This document shows positions 35,913 through 44,186 of a stretch of DNA of 64,000 bases, piece by piece. The stretch lies in contig JAFIFH010000001.1 in assembly GCA_020832105.1 (NCBI GenBank), forward strand, positions 16,214 to 80,213, given 5' to 3'. Under the pieces are notes generated by a model. The model saw only the letters and a program-made list of their open reading frames with translations, did no database searches and was not told where the DNA came from. A program made the position numbers and the translations under genes. Each line of letters begins with the position of its first letter. Position 1 is the first letter of the stretch. Source of the stretch: Idiomarina sp. (GTDB lineage Bacteria; Pseudomonadota; Gammaproteobacteria; Enterobacterales; Alteromonadaceae).

Positions 35913-36138
35913 CATAACCTTTGTATAGTGCGCCTGCACGAGTTGCTACCGAGGTTTTGCAGGCGGTATCTAAGTCAGGTAACTGATATAGCGAGGATTT
36001 CGTTATGAGGAGGCTCTTTCCTTGGAAAACAAACTGAGCATGCTCGTTTTACTGTATCGCTACGCCTGATATCCTTGGCACACGTTGTTATTATGTTGTT
36101 AACCATACTAAAATTAATCTCTACTCGCAACTGCAAAG
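35913..36138 (-). repeat. Leader repeat L1 (attI-like), upstream of the RloC-like cassette
   Basis: About 226 bases that are closely repeated at 56324-56550 (L2) and in part at 59288-59360 (L3). On the minus strand it ends CACTATACAAAGG exactly where the cassette begins with TTATGC. Inside are the palindrome GAGCATGCTC (with flanking AAACT/GTTT) and a stem CGCCTGCA/TGCAGGCG. Placement next to the first cassette and the crossover G suggests an attI-like site. Short frames here (for example on minus 35975-36262) are not genes. Confidence 0.65.
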
Positions 36139-36315
36139 CGTGCCCCCTCCTCGAGCTAAATGAGCATCTATGTCGATAGATAGAAGAAGCACTTCTCTTT
36201 GGCGCCAGGGGCTTTGCCAGTAACTGCTTCTTTGCCGCGTTGTCCTGTACTGAAATCGACAAGGCAGGAGAAAACCTATACAGATAGTCGGTATAATTCA
36301 GACCGCCAACGTCAG

Positions 36316-36867
36316 TTAACTCACACTGTATCGCAGCAGAACTGAACCTTCCTTGAGTTCGCTTGAACCAAGCAGGCTCAGACTTACTCGCTTATCCAAA
36401 CCGTTGAAAGCTCGAGGCCCCTCAACACCAAGATAGGGCTGAGCAAGAATGTGAATCTCATTCACAAGCCCCTCATTCAACAAATTCGATGCAAGGCTGG
36501 GACTCCCAAAAATTACTGCGCTTCCCTCTATTTGAGCTAATTCATTCGCAACCTTGTCAAGGTTAGGCCCTTGTATGTGCCGCGTATTTGCCCAGTACAA
36601 CTCAATCGGCCGGCTTGATACCACAAGTTTTGGAATCTCAGTAAGTGCCTTTGCTAAAGCCACGGTCGCTTCAGGTAGGTCACTTCTATTTGCAGCAGCG
36701 GGCCAAAACTGCATAAACAAGTCAAAGGTGTTGCGGCCGAAGATCAGTGCGTCCGCTGATAATGTCAGGTCGATTGCGTACTGCTGGTGCTCGTCACCAG
36801 TCACGCTATCCAGATGGTGGCATAAACCACTTGCCGTGGTATTTATCGAGTGAATCACGTGTGCCAT
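36316..36867 (-). CDS. Dihydrofolate reductase-fold (RibD C-terminal) family protein
   Basis: A 183-residue protein starting MAHVIHSINTTASG, with a very good ribosome site AGGAGG seven bases upstream; the longer frame to 36903 is not used. GRNTFDLFMQFWP, KLVVSSR and AVIFGSPSLASNL are characteristic of DHFR-like YyaP/YwjB-type reductases, which bind NADPH; the substrate is unknown. It is not a housekeeping FolA. It is divergent from a membrane-protein gene. Confidence 0.8.
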   Translation of the reverse strand: MAHVIHSINTTASGLCHHLDSVTGDEHQQYAIDLTLSADALIFGRNTFDLFMQFWPAAANRSDLPEATVALAKALTEIPKLVVSSRPIELYWANTRHIQGPNLDKVANELAQIEGSAVIFGSPSLASNLLNEGLVNEIHILAQPYLGVEGPRAFNGLDKRVSLSLLGSSELKEGSVLLRYSVS

Positions 36868-37073
36868 GTAGCTACCTCCTGCCGATAGAAGGGTGAACGT
36901 CATTCTCTAGTCGCATGAGACTCGGTGAAGTCGACAAGCTATCAGCGGAAAGTGCTGCTTCCATAGTTGGGTCTTCAAGCTACGAGGCGGTATTGCTAAC
37001 ATGCGTTAGTTGGGTGGGTTTTTCCAGTTTGATGCCCCACCCCCTGCCTTACTTAACCGAAAAAGAGATGACG

Positions 37074-37523
37074 ATGAGTTTTTTCGCCCCCATGATTGTT
37101 TTGCTGCTACTTGCGGTACTGATCTGGGTCTACAGCTGGCAACTGATACTGGCGATAGCGGTAGCGACCGTTTCGGTGCCTTTCATTGTGTTGTTATTGG
37201 CTGGTGCCTACGAGTCGGTCGCTGAGGGAACGCCCTTCTTAGTATCGGATCTGATATATATCGCTGGGCTGTTTGCCATTATTGGCTTTGTTCTCTATCT
37301 GGTGTTCATTGCGCCCGCATATTATTTACTGCGCCGTTTGAGCGCGCCCCTTTACCTCACTTTTCCGGCGCTGGTGGCCGTGTTTAATCTGGTGCTGTTC
37401 GTGCTCCTGGCGGAGCAAGCACCAATGCCGGGTTATGCCTTGGCACCGCTATGCGGCCTGGTCCATGCCTGGGTAGTCCTGTGGTTGATGCGACTGCTCC
37501 CTGCGGTAAGTCCAAAACAATAA
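37074..37523 (+). CDS. Polytopic membrane protein, unknown
   Basis: A 149-residue protein (start MSFFAPMIVLLLLAV at 37074; ATG 37068 is an alternative, and the frame is open to 36915 without a ribosome site). Five hydrophobic segments are separated by short loops, ending RLLPAVSPKQ. No family is recognised. It faces the lipoprotein gene at 37530 with a six-base gap. Confidence 0.55.
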   Translation: MSFFAPMIVLLLLAVLIWVYSWQLILAIAVATVSVPFIVLLLAGAYESVAEGTPFLVSDLIYIAGLFAIIGFVLYLVFIAPAYYLLRRLSAPLYLTFPALVAVFNLVLFVLLAEQAPMPGYALAPLCGLVHAWVVLWLMRLLPAVSPKQ

Positions 37524-37529
37524 AGCCGC

Positions 37530-38198
37530 TTAGTCTACTCGCACCCCTTTGACGAGAACACAATCCTGAATTTGCACGTGATTCCCAAGCGGATGCAGGC
37601 GCACAATATCTACCTCCCAGGAAAAGTCTTTTTTCCGCTCAAACTCGACCTGATAATAAAAGTTCAGACGCGGCGCGCGATTAGAAAGATGTATGTACGG
37701 CATGCTTTCAACCGCCCAACTACCTGTTAACGGCTCACTGTCTGCAAAGGTGATGATGAACTCTTGCTCTCTCGTTAAGGTGAGTGTTTCGATCGATTCA
37801 CAAGCTTCGGCTATATATTCCCCTTGCACATTGCGCCCAGGCTTTTCAGCAAAATCAGCATCAAACAGGTAAAGGCCAATGTTATCTCCCCGATACCAAT
37901 GGTTGCCCTGCTGAACAATGGTCGTGTTGATGTTGTGGTAACCAAGCTCACCCAATGCGTTTACCAGCTCATCAACCGACGGTCCAAAAGCGGCTCTTGA
38001 GCCACTTAAAAGCGTCGAGGAATGAATAGAGCTCGGTGGCTGCACCGATATGACTTGTACATCAAAACCTTCACTCTCGAGCAATTCCTGGACCTGCTTA
38101 ACGCTTGCTTCATTAAGCTTGTAGTCATTCAGAAAGACTTTTTGTGATGCGCAGCCGCTAAGCATAATCAGGATGAAAAGATGTGCGATGGCTTTCAT
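37530..38198 (-). CDS. Lipoprotein, unknown
   Basis: A 222-residue protein with lipobox LSGC (Cys16) after MKAIAHLFILIM. AGGGAA precedes the ATG. An OmpA-like or LytR-C-like stretch may be present around residues 30-110 (VKQVQELLESEGFDVQV, HNINTTIVQQGNHW). The C-terminal half is beta-rich. The function is unknown. It is 50 bases downstream of the alpha/beta hydrolase gene on the same strand and may be co-transcribed. Confidence 0.65.
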   Translation of the reverse strand: MKAIAHLFILIMLSGCASQKVFLNDYKLNEASVKQVQELLESEGFDVQVISVQPPSSIHSSTLLSGSRAAFGPSVDELVNALGELGYHNINTTIVQQGNHWYRGDNIGLYLFDADFAEKPGRNVQGEYIAEACESIETLTLTREQEFIITFADSEPLTGSWAVESMPYIHLSNRAPRLNFYYQVEFERKKDFSWEVDIVRLHPLGNHVQIQDCVLVKGVRVD

Positions 38199-38248
38199 AT
38201 TCTACGTTCCCTGTTGCAGACGCTTGCGGATATAACGCTTGCTTGAAC

Positions 38249-39169
38249 TTATTGACTGGTTGTTATTTCGCGCGCAATCCAGTTTTTCATGATTGCAGCT
38301 AACTTAGTCGGAGTCACCATGTGAATCACGTGGTGACTCCGCTGTATCGCGGCCACATCTGCGTTTTCCATTTGGCTCACGAACCTGGCAATACCCAGAT
38401 AGTTCATCTTATTCAGTGCTTCAAAACAAGCCTGCCCAGGCTCCCCCACACCTAACAGCAGGTCTTCTGTCTGCTCTGGGAGATGGTTTATTGAAATCGA
38501 AGGCGCCGTGATACCGCGATAATCCGGAGTCGCGCTGTCGTGCTCAAAAAGCTTGTTCAAAGTGTTGAAGTCGGCAAACGGCAGGTAGTTCCCTTCACCA
38601 TCAAGCACCCGCTGGGTGTTATAAAAGCTTTCTTTATACTTAAATATATCAATGCTTGCCTGCGCAACATCAGGACAATGTTCGCCTATTTCAGGGACAT
38701 ATTCATACGCTTGCACTGCGTCGATATAGATGAGTCCGTTCACGCGCTCTGGAAAATGCTTACCCAGATAAGTTAGCTCAAAGCCTGCAAATGAGTGGCC
38801 TGCAAAAATAGCGTTTTCAATGCCTAGGCTGTCCAACGTGCTAACAATGTCCGTCGCCAGCCTCTCGATAGAAAAGTCACCATTTTTTGGCGGCTCAGAA
38901 TTTCCGTGCCCAATTCTAGTCAGGGCAACGACCCTAAAGTCGTCCGTAAAATGTGCCGCAAATTCATCATAGGTATGAGCGTTCATGGGCATTCCTGCCA
39001 GTAAAAAGAGTGTCTGCTTGTTATCGCCACCCCAGTCCAGCACTTCAAGCTTAGTCGTATCTTCCATCTCAATGAAAAATGCCTCGTGATCAGCCTTATC
39101 AACCCATTCGGCAATAGCGAGAGGAGACATGAGAATATAAACAAATAAACCTACGAATATTCTTTTCAT
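38249..39169 (-). CDS. Secreted alpha/beta hydrolase
   Basis: A 306-residue protein with signal peptide ending near LAIAEW. The fold is recognised from LLAGMPMNAHTYDEFA (oxyanion region), the nucleophile elbow GHSFAG, ERVNGLIYIDA and the C-terminal SHHVIHMVTP histidine. AAGGA precedes the ATG. The same alpha/beta-hydrolase type recurs at 56754-57575. Substrate unknown. Confidence 0.82.
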   Translation of the reverse strand: MKRIFVGLFVYILMSPLAIAEWVDKADHEAFFIEMEDTTKLEVLDWGGDNKQTLFLLAGMPMNAHTYDEFAAHFTDDFRVVALTRIGHGNSEPPKNGDFSIERLATDIVSTLDSLGIENAIFAGHSFAGFELTYLGKHFPERVNGLIYIDAVQAYEYVPEIGEHCPDVAQASIDIFKYKESFYNTQRVLDGEGNYLPFADFNTLNKLFEHDSATPDYRGITAPSISINHLPEQTEDLLLGVGEPGQACFEALNKMNYLGIARFVSQMENADVAAIQRSHHVIHMVTPTKLAAIMKNWIAREITTSQ

Positions 39170-39672
39170 CGTTTTTCCTTGAAGACTTAAGGCGACAGGC
39201 GCTCGCGGTACGCGCGACGAAAGCTGATTTCTGATAACTTTCTACAAAATTGTCTTTACTAAGATAACTGTCCCACTCAGATCAACTGCTGAAACAACTA
39301 CGGCTAACTGAGTGCCGGGATTATAATCTTTGGATACAAAACCCAACTTAGTTGTATACCCCCCCTGAACTTACACCACGTTTTCAAAGATATTTCTCAA
39401 GCTTGATCTCCAAAAAAGTTAAGTATAGAAATACCTAACCCAATTAGAGATAACCATACTGCTTTTAGAGAAATAATTTCATGAGTCATTTAGGGGTCAT
39501 ACATTATATTCTGTAGTGTCGAGTTAATAGGTTCTAAAATAAATCTCACAGTAACTTTTGTAAAATAAGAGAGCGTCTAATTTGATAACAACAGCGACTG
39601 CTGTTCCCAGTCGCTTACTGTAAAACGCACGTATGCTATAGCCTTATACAAAGACCAGTCAAAAACGTACAA
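39170..39672. other. Gene-free AT-rich stretch
   Basis: About 500 bases between the hydrolase gene (starts at 39169) and the 3' end of the next minus-strand gene. No frame with a start, ribosome site and recognisable product was seen on either strand, and no clear hairpin terminator. It must contain the hydrolase promoter. Confidence 0.5.
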
Positions 39673-41361
39673 TTACCATCTCGCATCTAAGATTCCATTA
39701 ATTAGGAAATCAGACTCTTTAACCATCTTTTTCACAAACTTATTAAATACTGGCGCTATGGTAGAAATAAAATCCTCTAACACATGCGCATGCTCTCTTA
39801 ATACTTCAGAGTAGTTTGGGTATAACCTTCCGCTAAGATTGCTGCCTACAAGCCGAAAAATCGCATTCAAGAATAAATCATTTAGATTGTCCCCCTCATC
39901 CGGAACATAGGATTCAATTATCTTGATCAACGCAGTACCTTTAGGGTCACTCTGAGCGCTAGACTCTAGACTCAATGTGGCACGTATACCTTCAAATAGT
40001 ATTTTTGTGGCAAGAGTTTCATTCACTCCTCGTTCTTGCATTTGAAGAAATGTAAATGCCATTACTGTTCCGCAGATCTCCATTGTCGCAATGTCGTTTT
40101 TGAATTGTGAGAAATGTCCATTTTCTACAACTTCGTTTCTGAAGGACGTTATAGACCGTGCAACGTAACTTTGAAATTTTTTTCTTATTTTTGAGTTTGT
40201 ATTGTCAGAGTTCGAGAAGACTGAGCCAATGAAGTTACCTACGTTTTCAATAGAATTGACCTGAATGATGGTGTCAAAAAGCTGATCATTATCGTTCTTT
40301 CGAAATGGGAGGCAGCTATTCGTTTGCTGCTCAAATGCATTTTGCTCCACTGCGTTGAGAGTGTTGCTTCTAGCCTCTTCATTCTCAGGCCTTATAGGTG
40401 AGGCCGCCGAGCTAGCAGTCGTAGAGGCTGGCTGGCTAACATTACTTTCGTCAATGCGAACTGCTGGCTCACGTCCATTTAGGATGTCTATCAAACCAGT
40501 CAATAGCTCCTGTGCATAGGGACGAACAAAGGCATTCTGTATTGAAACTATAATTCCTTGGCCATTTGAAAATCTAAGTCCGATGTATCGGCCTTCTTTG
40601 TATTCCTCTACGGCACTCAGGTTGAGCAAATCATCATGGGAGATAAAGACTAACGAACGGCTAGGTATAACTGAATAGATGCCACAAGTAGTTACGCAAA
40701 AGAAGTAATCCTTATTGTCATGATTGTCTAACCATGAGGCACAAATAATTTCTTCATTAGTAGCAAACCGGCCTTTAAACCGAAGGAGCTGTCGCTGTTC
40801 CTCGTTAATGTCGGCGGCGAGCGCGTACCCAGTCGTAGTAGCTTGGGACTTACGCCGCTCTACTGGCACGGATTCAAAGTAACGTGGCTCTGTGAGCCGC
40901 GCCAGGAAAGAGCTCAGCTTCTCCGTAGTCGCATCATCAAGTGCGGTCGGCAGTCTCGCTCCCTCGGGAGCCTCGATTGTTGCGGAAACAAATTCGTTCA
41001 GCTTTGCTCCCAAGGCTGAAAGGGGTAGGAGCTCAGGGTTACTGAACTTAGCTACCGGTAAGTCGTTCACGATCAGGTTCTTGTCCTTGATAGCAATCTG
41101 ACTCACCGAGGTCAGCGGGATAACTTGACCACCAAGTTTTTTACTAAGAATAATCTCATCATTTGTAATAATCATTCCTTCCTTGGCGTTGCCCCAAAAG
41201 GTTTCATCGACAAGACCGATGACTGTACTCATTCCGACATTAGGAGCATATGCCCGAATCGCGTTGACGAGCTTGTCTTGAGGAATTTCGGGTTTAAAGT
41301 ACAACGAGGTAACCTCTATTTCCTGTAGTGCGGAAAATTTCAAAAAATCCTCAAGTTTCAT
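39673..41361 (-). CDS. Hypothetical protein with tandem PH-like domains
   Basis: A 562-residue cytoplasmic protein (AAGGA before the ATG). Two regions look like bacterial PH-type beta domains: about 40-130 (GLVDETFWGNAKEGMIIT) and about 195-295 (FFCVTTCGIYSVIP, IGLRFSNGQGIIVSIQ). A Ser/Ala-rich linker (300-350) leads to a helical C-terminal domain (380-560). No known family can be assigned. It stands alone between two long gene-free stretches, a setting common for single-gene accessory systems; a defence role is a guess. Confidence 0.6.
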   Translation of the reverse strand: MKLEDFLKFSALQEIEVTSLYFKPEIPQDKLVNAIRAYAPNVGMSTVIGLVDETFWGNAKEGMIITNDEIILSKKLGGQVIPLTSVSQIAIKDKNLIVNDLPVAKFSNPELLPLSALGAKLNEFVSATIEAPEGARLPTALDDATTEKLSSFLARLTEPRYFESVPVERRKSQATTTGYALAADINEEQRQLLRFKGRFATNEEIICASWLDNHDNKDYFFCVTTCGIYSVIPSRSLVFISHDDLLNLSAVEEYKEGRYIGLRFSNGQGIIVSIQNAFVRPYAQELLTGLIDILNGREPAVRIDESNVSQPASTTASSAASPIRPENEEARSNTLNAVEQNAFEQQTNSCLPFRKNDNDQLFDTIIQVNSIENVGNFIGSVFSNSDNTNSKIRKKFQSYVARSITSFRNEVVENGHFSQFKNDIATMEICGTVMAFTFLQMQERGVNETLATKILFEGIRATLSLESSAQSDPKGTALIKIIESYVPDEGDNLNDLFLNAIFRLVGSNLSGRLYPNYSEVLREHAHVLEDFISTIAPVFNKFVKKMVKESDFLINGILDARW

Positions 41362-41936
41362 TACGTCATTCCTTTTTGTTAAAACAATTGATAAAACAAC
41401 CTTACGTGGAAGGTGCCGCGTGTAAGCCGATTGGGTTTATGCGACGGCTGAATTTGAATGAACAGCGTAGATGAACTGAACGCTCTAATCCGTTAAAGCA
41501 AGGGAGTGTTGGTCTACTAACCACTTGTAAAGGTTATATTTTTCGATTTGTAATTGCAAGCTAATGAATCAGCTTAACGCTTCGCGACGTTACATCTTCT
41601 GACTAGGGAAAACCTCATTCTCTGCCGAGATTTAGGATGGTATTCAGAAACATTGGAGGGTAATCACAGTTCAAGGTCCGACTTTCTCTTCTGCTGCGAT
41701 AAGTAGTCTTGTACTGCAAGGCAAGCCTCACAGAGAGCTACACAGCAAATACAGCCCACCAAAGCTACCGAAGTTCTCAAAACTAATCAAACGATTGACC
41801 AGGTTTCGTAGGGCCCCCACGCTCAATTAATTTGGTAAACATGCGCTTTTAACTACCTTGAGAAGACCTATTTTTTGGCGCATAATTTTTATACACTACT
41901 TAACGAATCCATACTTCACCGGTTTTGGTTATCAAG
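41362..41936. other. Gene-free stretch of about 575 bases
   Basis: It lies between the PH-like gene and the antitoxin gene. A short minus-strand frame (near 41690-41790, starting at TTG, hydrophobic and Cys-rich) exists but lacks a ribosome site and resembles nothing known. The promoter of the PH-like gene must lie at the left, and a TATAAT-like ACATAATTTTTATACA region precedes the antitoxin at about 41880-41896. Confidence 0.45.
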
Positions 41937-42173
41937 ATGAAAACAGCAGAGCTTGAAGATCTAACAAACGTCGCCATGAGCTTACCAGAAGATCAGCGCG
42001 CAAAGCTTGCCCATGATTTAGTGGCAAGCTTAGATGGATCCACGGACTCAAGTTCGGTAGAGGTTTGGGACGCTGAGATTTGCCGAAGAATCCGAGATAT
42101 CGAATCAGGTAAGGTTGAATTGATAGATGCGGATGAAGCCATTGCTCGAGCCCGAGCTCAATTAAGGGAATAG
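41937..42173 (+). CDS. Addiction-module antitoxin (Unstab_antitox type)
   Basis: A 78-residue protein starting MKTAELEDLTNVAMSLP, with LPEDQRAKLAHDLVASLD and the acidic C-terminal half of the PF09720/TIGR02574 antitoxins, usually followed by a ParE/RelE-like toxin. Here the following frame opens at TTG 42176 but stops after eight codons, where an rluA fragment begins. The toxin has therefore been lost, probably when that fragment arrived. The ATG at 41937 is used; an in-frame TTG lies 12 bases earlier. Confidence 0.8.
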   Translation: MKTAELEDLTNVAMSLPEDQRAKLAHDLVASLDGSTDSSSVEVWDAEICRRIRDIESGKVELIDADEAIARARAQLRE

Positions 42174-42210
42174 TTTTGAAAGTTGTGTCAACACCAACTT
42201 AAAATGTCCG

Positions 42211-42320
42211 GTTTTTACCAGATAAACTAAGCAGGCCGGCAGGCTTGTTAATCAATAAAATCGCATCATCCTGGAATACAATGTCCACACCCCATCGCAG
42301 GGGGGCGCGATAAAGTCATA
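42211..42320 (-). pseudogene. rluA fragment R2
   Basis: About 110 bases closely similar to the 5' coding part of the intact rluA at 59449-60159 (shared segments include GTTTTTACC, CTAAGCAGG, GGCTTGTTAATCAATAAAAT and CTGGAATA). Small indels break the frame. It follows the truncated toxin position directly and is one of three rluA-derived copies in the window. Confidence 0.85.
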
Positions 42321-42366
42321 AAAACTATTTGAAGCCCCCAAAAAAGCTCCTAAAGGCAGGTAATTC

Positions 42367-42651
42367 TCACAATCGGTCACCTTCCAGACCATGCCATATC
42401 CGAAGAATAATGATGGCAGTGGTATGAACCGAGTAACGAACCATGTATTTGCGAAAAGTCATATCTCGAATGGAATCTGGCACCGGCGCTATTTCAACCG
42501 GAGCCCCCATTTTAGGATTGTCTGATAGCAATTCGATTTTGCCAATCAGCTCAGTAGCTATTCTGGCAGCGGCTGACGGGTTATGTAACGCAATAAACTG
42601 CCTGAGGCGTTTTTAATTTTCAATGGCTACACCCGTGTAAACCAATTTCAC
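42367..42651 (-). pseudogene. ParE/RelE-type toxin with an in-frame nonsense codon
   Basis: A 94-codon reading frame starting GTG at 42651, overlapping the antitoxin stop as GTGA. The product would read VKLVYTGVAIEN, stop, KRLRQFIALHNPSAAARI and on to RKYMVRYSV and RIWHGLEGDRL, a complete ParE-family ribosome/gyrase-type toxin fold. Codon 13 is TAA (42615-42613), where related proteins carry a Leu (one base change from TTA). The toxin is therefore probably dead, while its antitoxin is intact. Confidence 0.85.
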
Positions 42652-42920
42652 TTATCTGCCTCCGGAGCATCCTGCTCGTGTTCAGTGCCCCAGCTATTCA
42701 ACCAGCTATGCACCTCGCTGGCATCGGCTATCTTGCCCTGAGCGGCAGACTCCATTGCTTCCAGTGTCTGTTTCCAACGCGCTTGCTCAAGTTGCTGCTT
42801 TTCGATGTATTCCGCCAATGCCTGATTAATCACCCAGCCTTTGCTCCGCTGAAGCTTGCTGGCGATTGCTTCCAGTTGCTGCTCAACTTCAGCCTGCAGG
42901 CGAACGGTAGTTACACTCAT
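42648..42920 (-). CDS. Ribbon-helix-helix antitoxin (CopG/RelB-like)
   Basis: A 90-residue protein. The N-terminus SVTTVRLQAEVEQQLEAIA and RSKGWVINQALAEYIEKQ form a CopG/Arc-type ribbon-helix-helix DNA-binding domain; the C-terminal half is acidic and would bind the toxin. It is coupled to the toxin frame by a GTGA overlap. Since the toxin has a nonsense codon, the antitoxin is now effectively alone. A palindromic TACAATGTATTACAGTATAG-type region upstream (42940-42962) is a candidate operator. Confidence 0.82.
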   Translation of the reverse strand: MSVTTVRLQAEVEQQLEAIASKLQRSKGWVINQALAEYIEKQQLEQARWKQTLEAMESAAQGKIADASEVHSWLNSWGTEHEQDAPEADK

Positions 42921-43198
42921 ACCTATACCCTCGAATTGAATAACTACAATGTATTACAGTATAGCCAATGAGAATATGGCAGGCAATTTACCCCAAATAT
43001 CAAATCGGAAACCACCCGGAGTATAAACGTCGCGTTGTCCCGCATGATCTTATAGTAAGAAAAAGCCGGATACTGCCAGGGTATCGAAATAAGTATGAGG
43101 GGTAAGGAGAAAACCGTTATTACTACAGCCTGCCCTCTGGCAGAGCGACCTTTTTCGTTTGTCTTGTTTTGACGGGAGGTAGTAGTCAGTTTCCATTT

Positions 43199-43474
43199 CT
43201 ATAGCTCGCCGAGGATATCGTCTACCGGAGGTAAACCAACAGATACCCTGTGTTCATCTGCAGACGTCAGCTCACCTTTCGACATTGCCTCAAAAACAAA
43301 TAGCCGTCGCCCAATCTCGTCCGCAAAAGAGGGGAAGATGCCTTGCGCCATATTTTCTTCTGACCGCTCAGCCTGGTCGCTCTCGAACATGTCCTGCAGC
43401 GCCAGATTATTCTCTGAGGCAGAAACAGAAAGGCAGAACATAGATGAAAATAACAGTACAGAAAATTTCAACAT
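43199..43474 (-). CDS. Small secreted protein, unknown
   Basis: A 91-residue protein with signal peptide MLKFSVLLFSSMFCLSVSA, cleaved near ASEN. The mature part is acidic (SDQAERSEENMAQG, VSVGLPPVDDILGEL). Start at ATG 43474 is supported by AGAAGG five bases upstream. No family is recognised. Confidence 0.6.
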   Translation of the reverse strand: MLKFSVLLFSSMFCLSVSASENNLALQDMFESDQAERSEENMAQGIFPSFADEIGRRLFVFEAMSKGELTSADEHRVSVGLPPVDDILGEL

Positions 43475-43558
43475 AGTCACCTTCTAACAAAATAAGTGCT
43501 GAACAAGCAAGATACCTGTGCGGGTTAAAATAGCCAGGGTCGAGTTTTATACGCTAAC

Positions 43559-44032
43559 TTAAATCGAAGAGGCGGCTGCGCGCAGGGCTTTAACCATCGC
43601 CACAATCCCTCCATCTCCATGCGACTGAACAGTAAAACCTAATGACCGATAAAGACCGATCGCAGTTTTGTTAGACCGGTACACATTCAGTGTAAAGACC
43701 TTGGGAGCATGTTTTGCAGCGCCCATTTTTATCAGAGCGACACATAGACTGCGTCCTACGCCCTTCCCGCGCAGCTTTGGATTGACAATCAACCGAGCTA
43801 AGTGGACGCTGTGGTCATCCCGCAGCAGGATTTGGCCAAACCCAATAATGGTCCCTTCACCACTCAAATAGATATAGGTATTGTCTGCGGATGCAGACAT
43901 ATCTGACCATGCGCTCTCTGGGGATGCGGGATATCGCACAGCTGGTCCAGCCCACATACGAAGCGTTTGCTCGGCCGGGAGTCAGCCTAGAACTGTTGAG
44001 AGATCAGCCTCGTTAGCAACTCGTAATTTCAT
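43559..44032 (-). pseudogene. GNAT acetyltransferase with an early nonsense codon
   Basis: The frame starts MKLRVANEADLSTVLG at 44032, meets TGA at codon 17 (43984-43982, probably from TGG) and continues LPAEQTLRMWAGPAVRYP through a complete GNAT domain. The acetyl-CoA loop LRGKGVGRSL and the C-terminal NVYRSNKTAIGLYRSLGF are intact. A product restarting at ATG 43957 would lack the first strand and helix. It is either a pseudogene or a reassigned start. Confidence 0.75.
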
Positions 44033-44071
44033 CTTGTTCACTCACTACTATTATGGCCAACATACACGCTT

Positions 44072-44186
44072 CTACTCTGGCGGATAGACAATAAATGCTA
44101 ATTTATTTCCATCAGGGTTTCGAACATAGGTCGCATAAAACCCCTCCACATACTGAGGTCTGTAGCCGGGCTTACCTTCCGAAGAA
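44072..44186 (-). pseudogene. 3' fragment of a VOC/glyoxalase-family gene
   Basis: The last ~38 codons of a vicinal-oxygen-chelate protein remain: GKPGYRPQYVEGFYATYVR and NPDGNKLAFIVYPPE, then TAG. The frame has no start; it is cut at the 3' end of the adjacent glutathione S-transferase gene, whose stop is at 44187. Confidence 0.75.

Noticed and set aside
35975..36262. 95-codon minus-strand frame in leader L1
   Set aside because: It has no ribosome site, and the frame is not kept in leader copy L2.
36975..37010. GCGTTAG attC-like R' box on the plus strand
   Set aside because: No matching R'' (CCCAACTAAC-type) or arms upstream; a single box is not enough.
41690..41800. Small Cys-rich hydrophobic peptide from a TTG start
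   Set aside because: No ribosome site or homology; too short to support.
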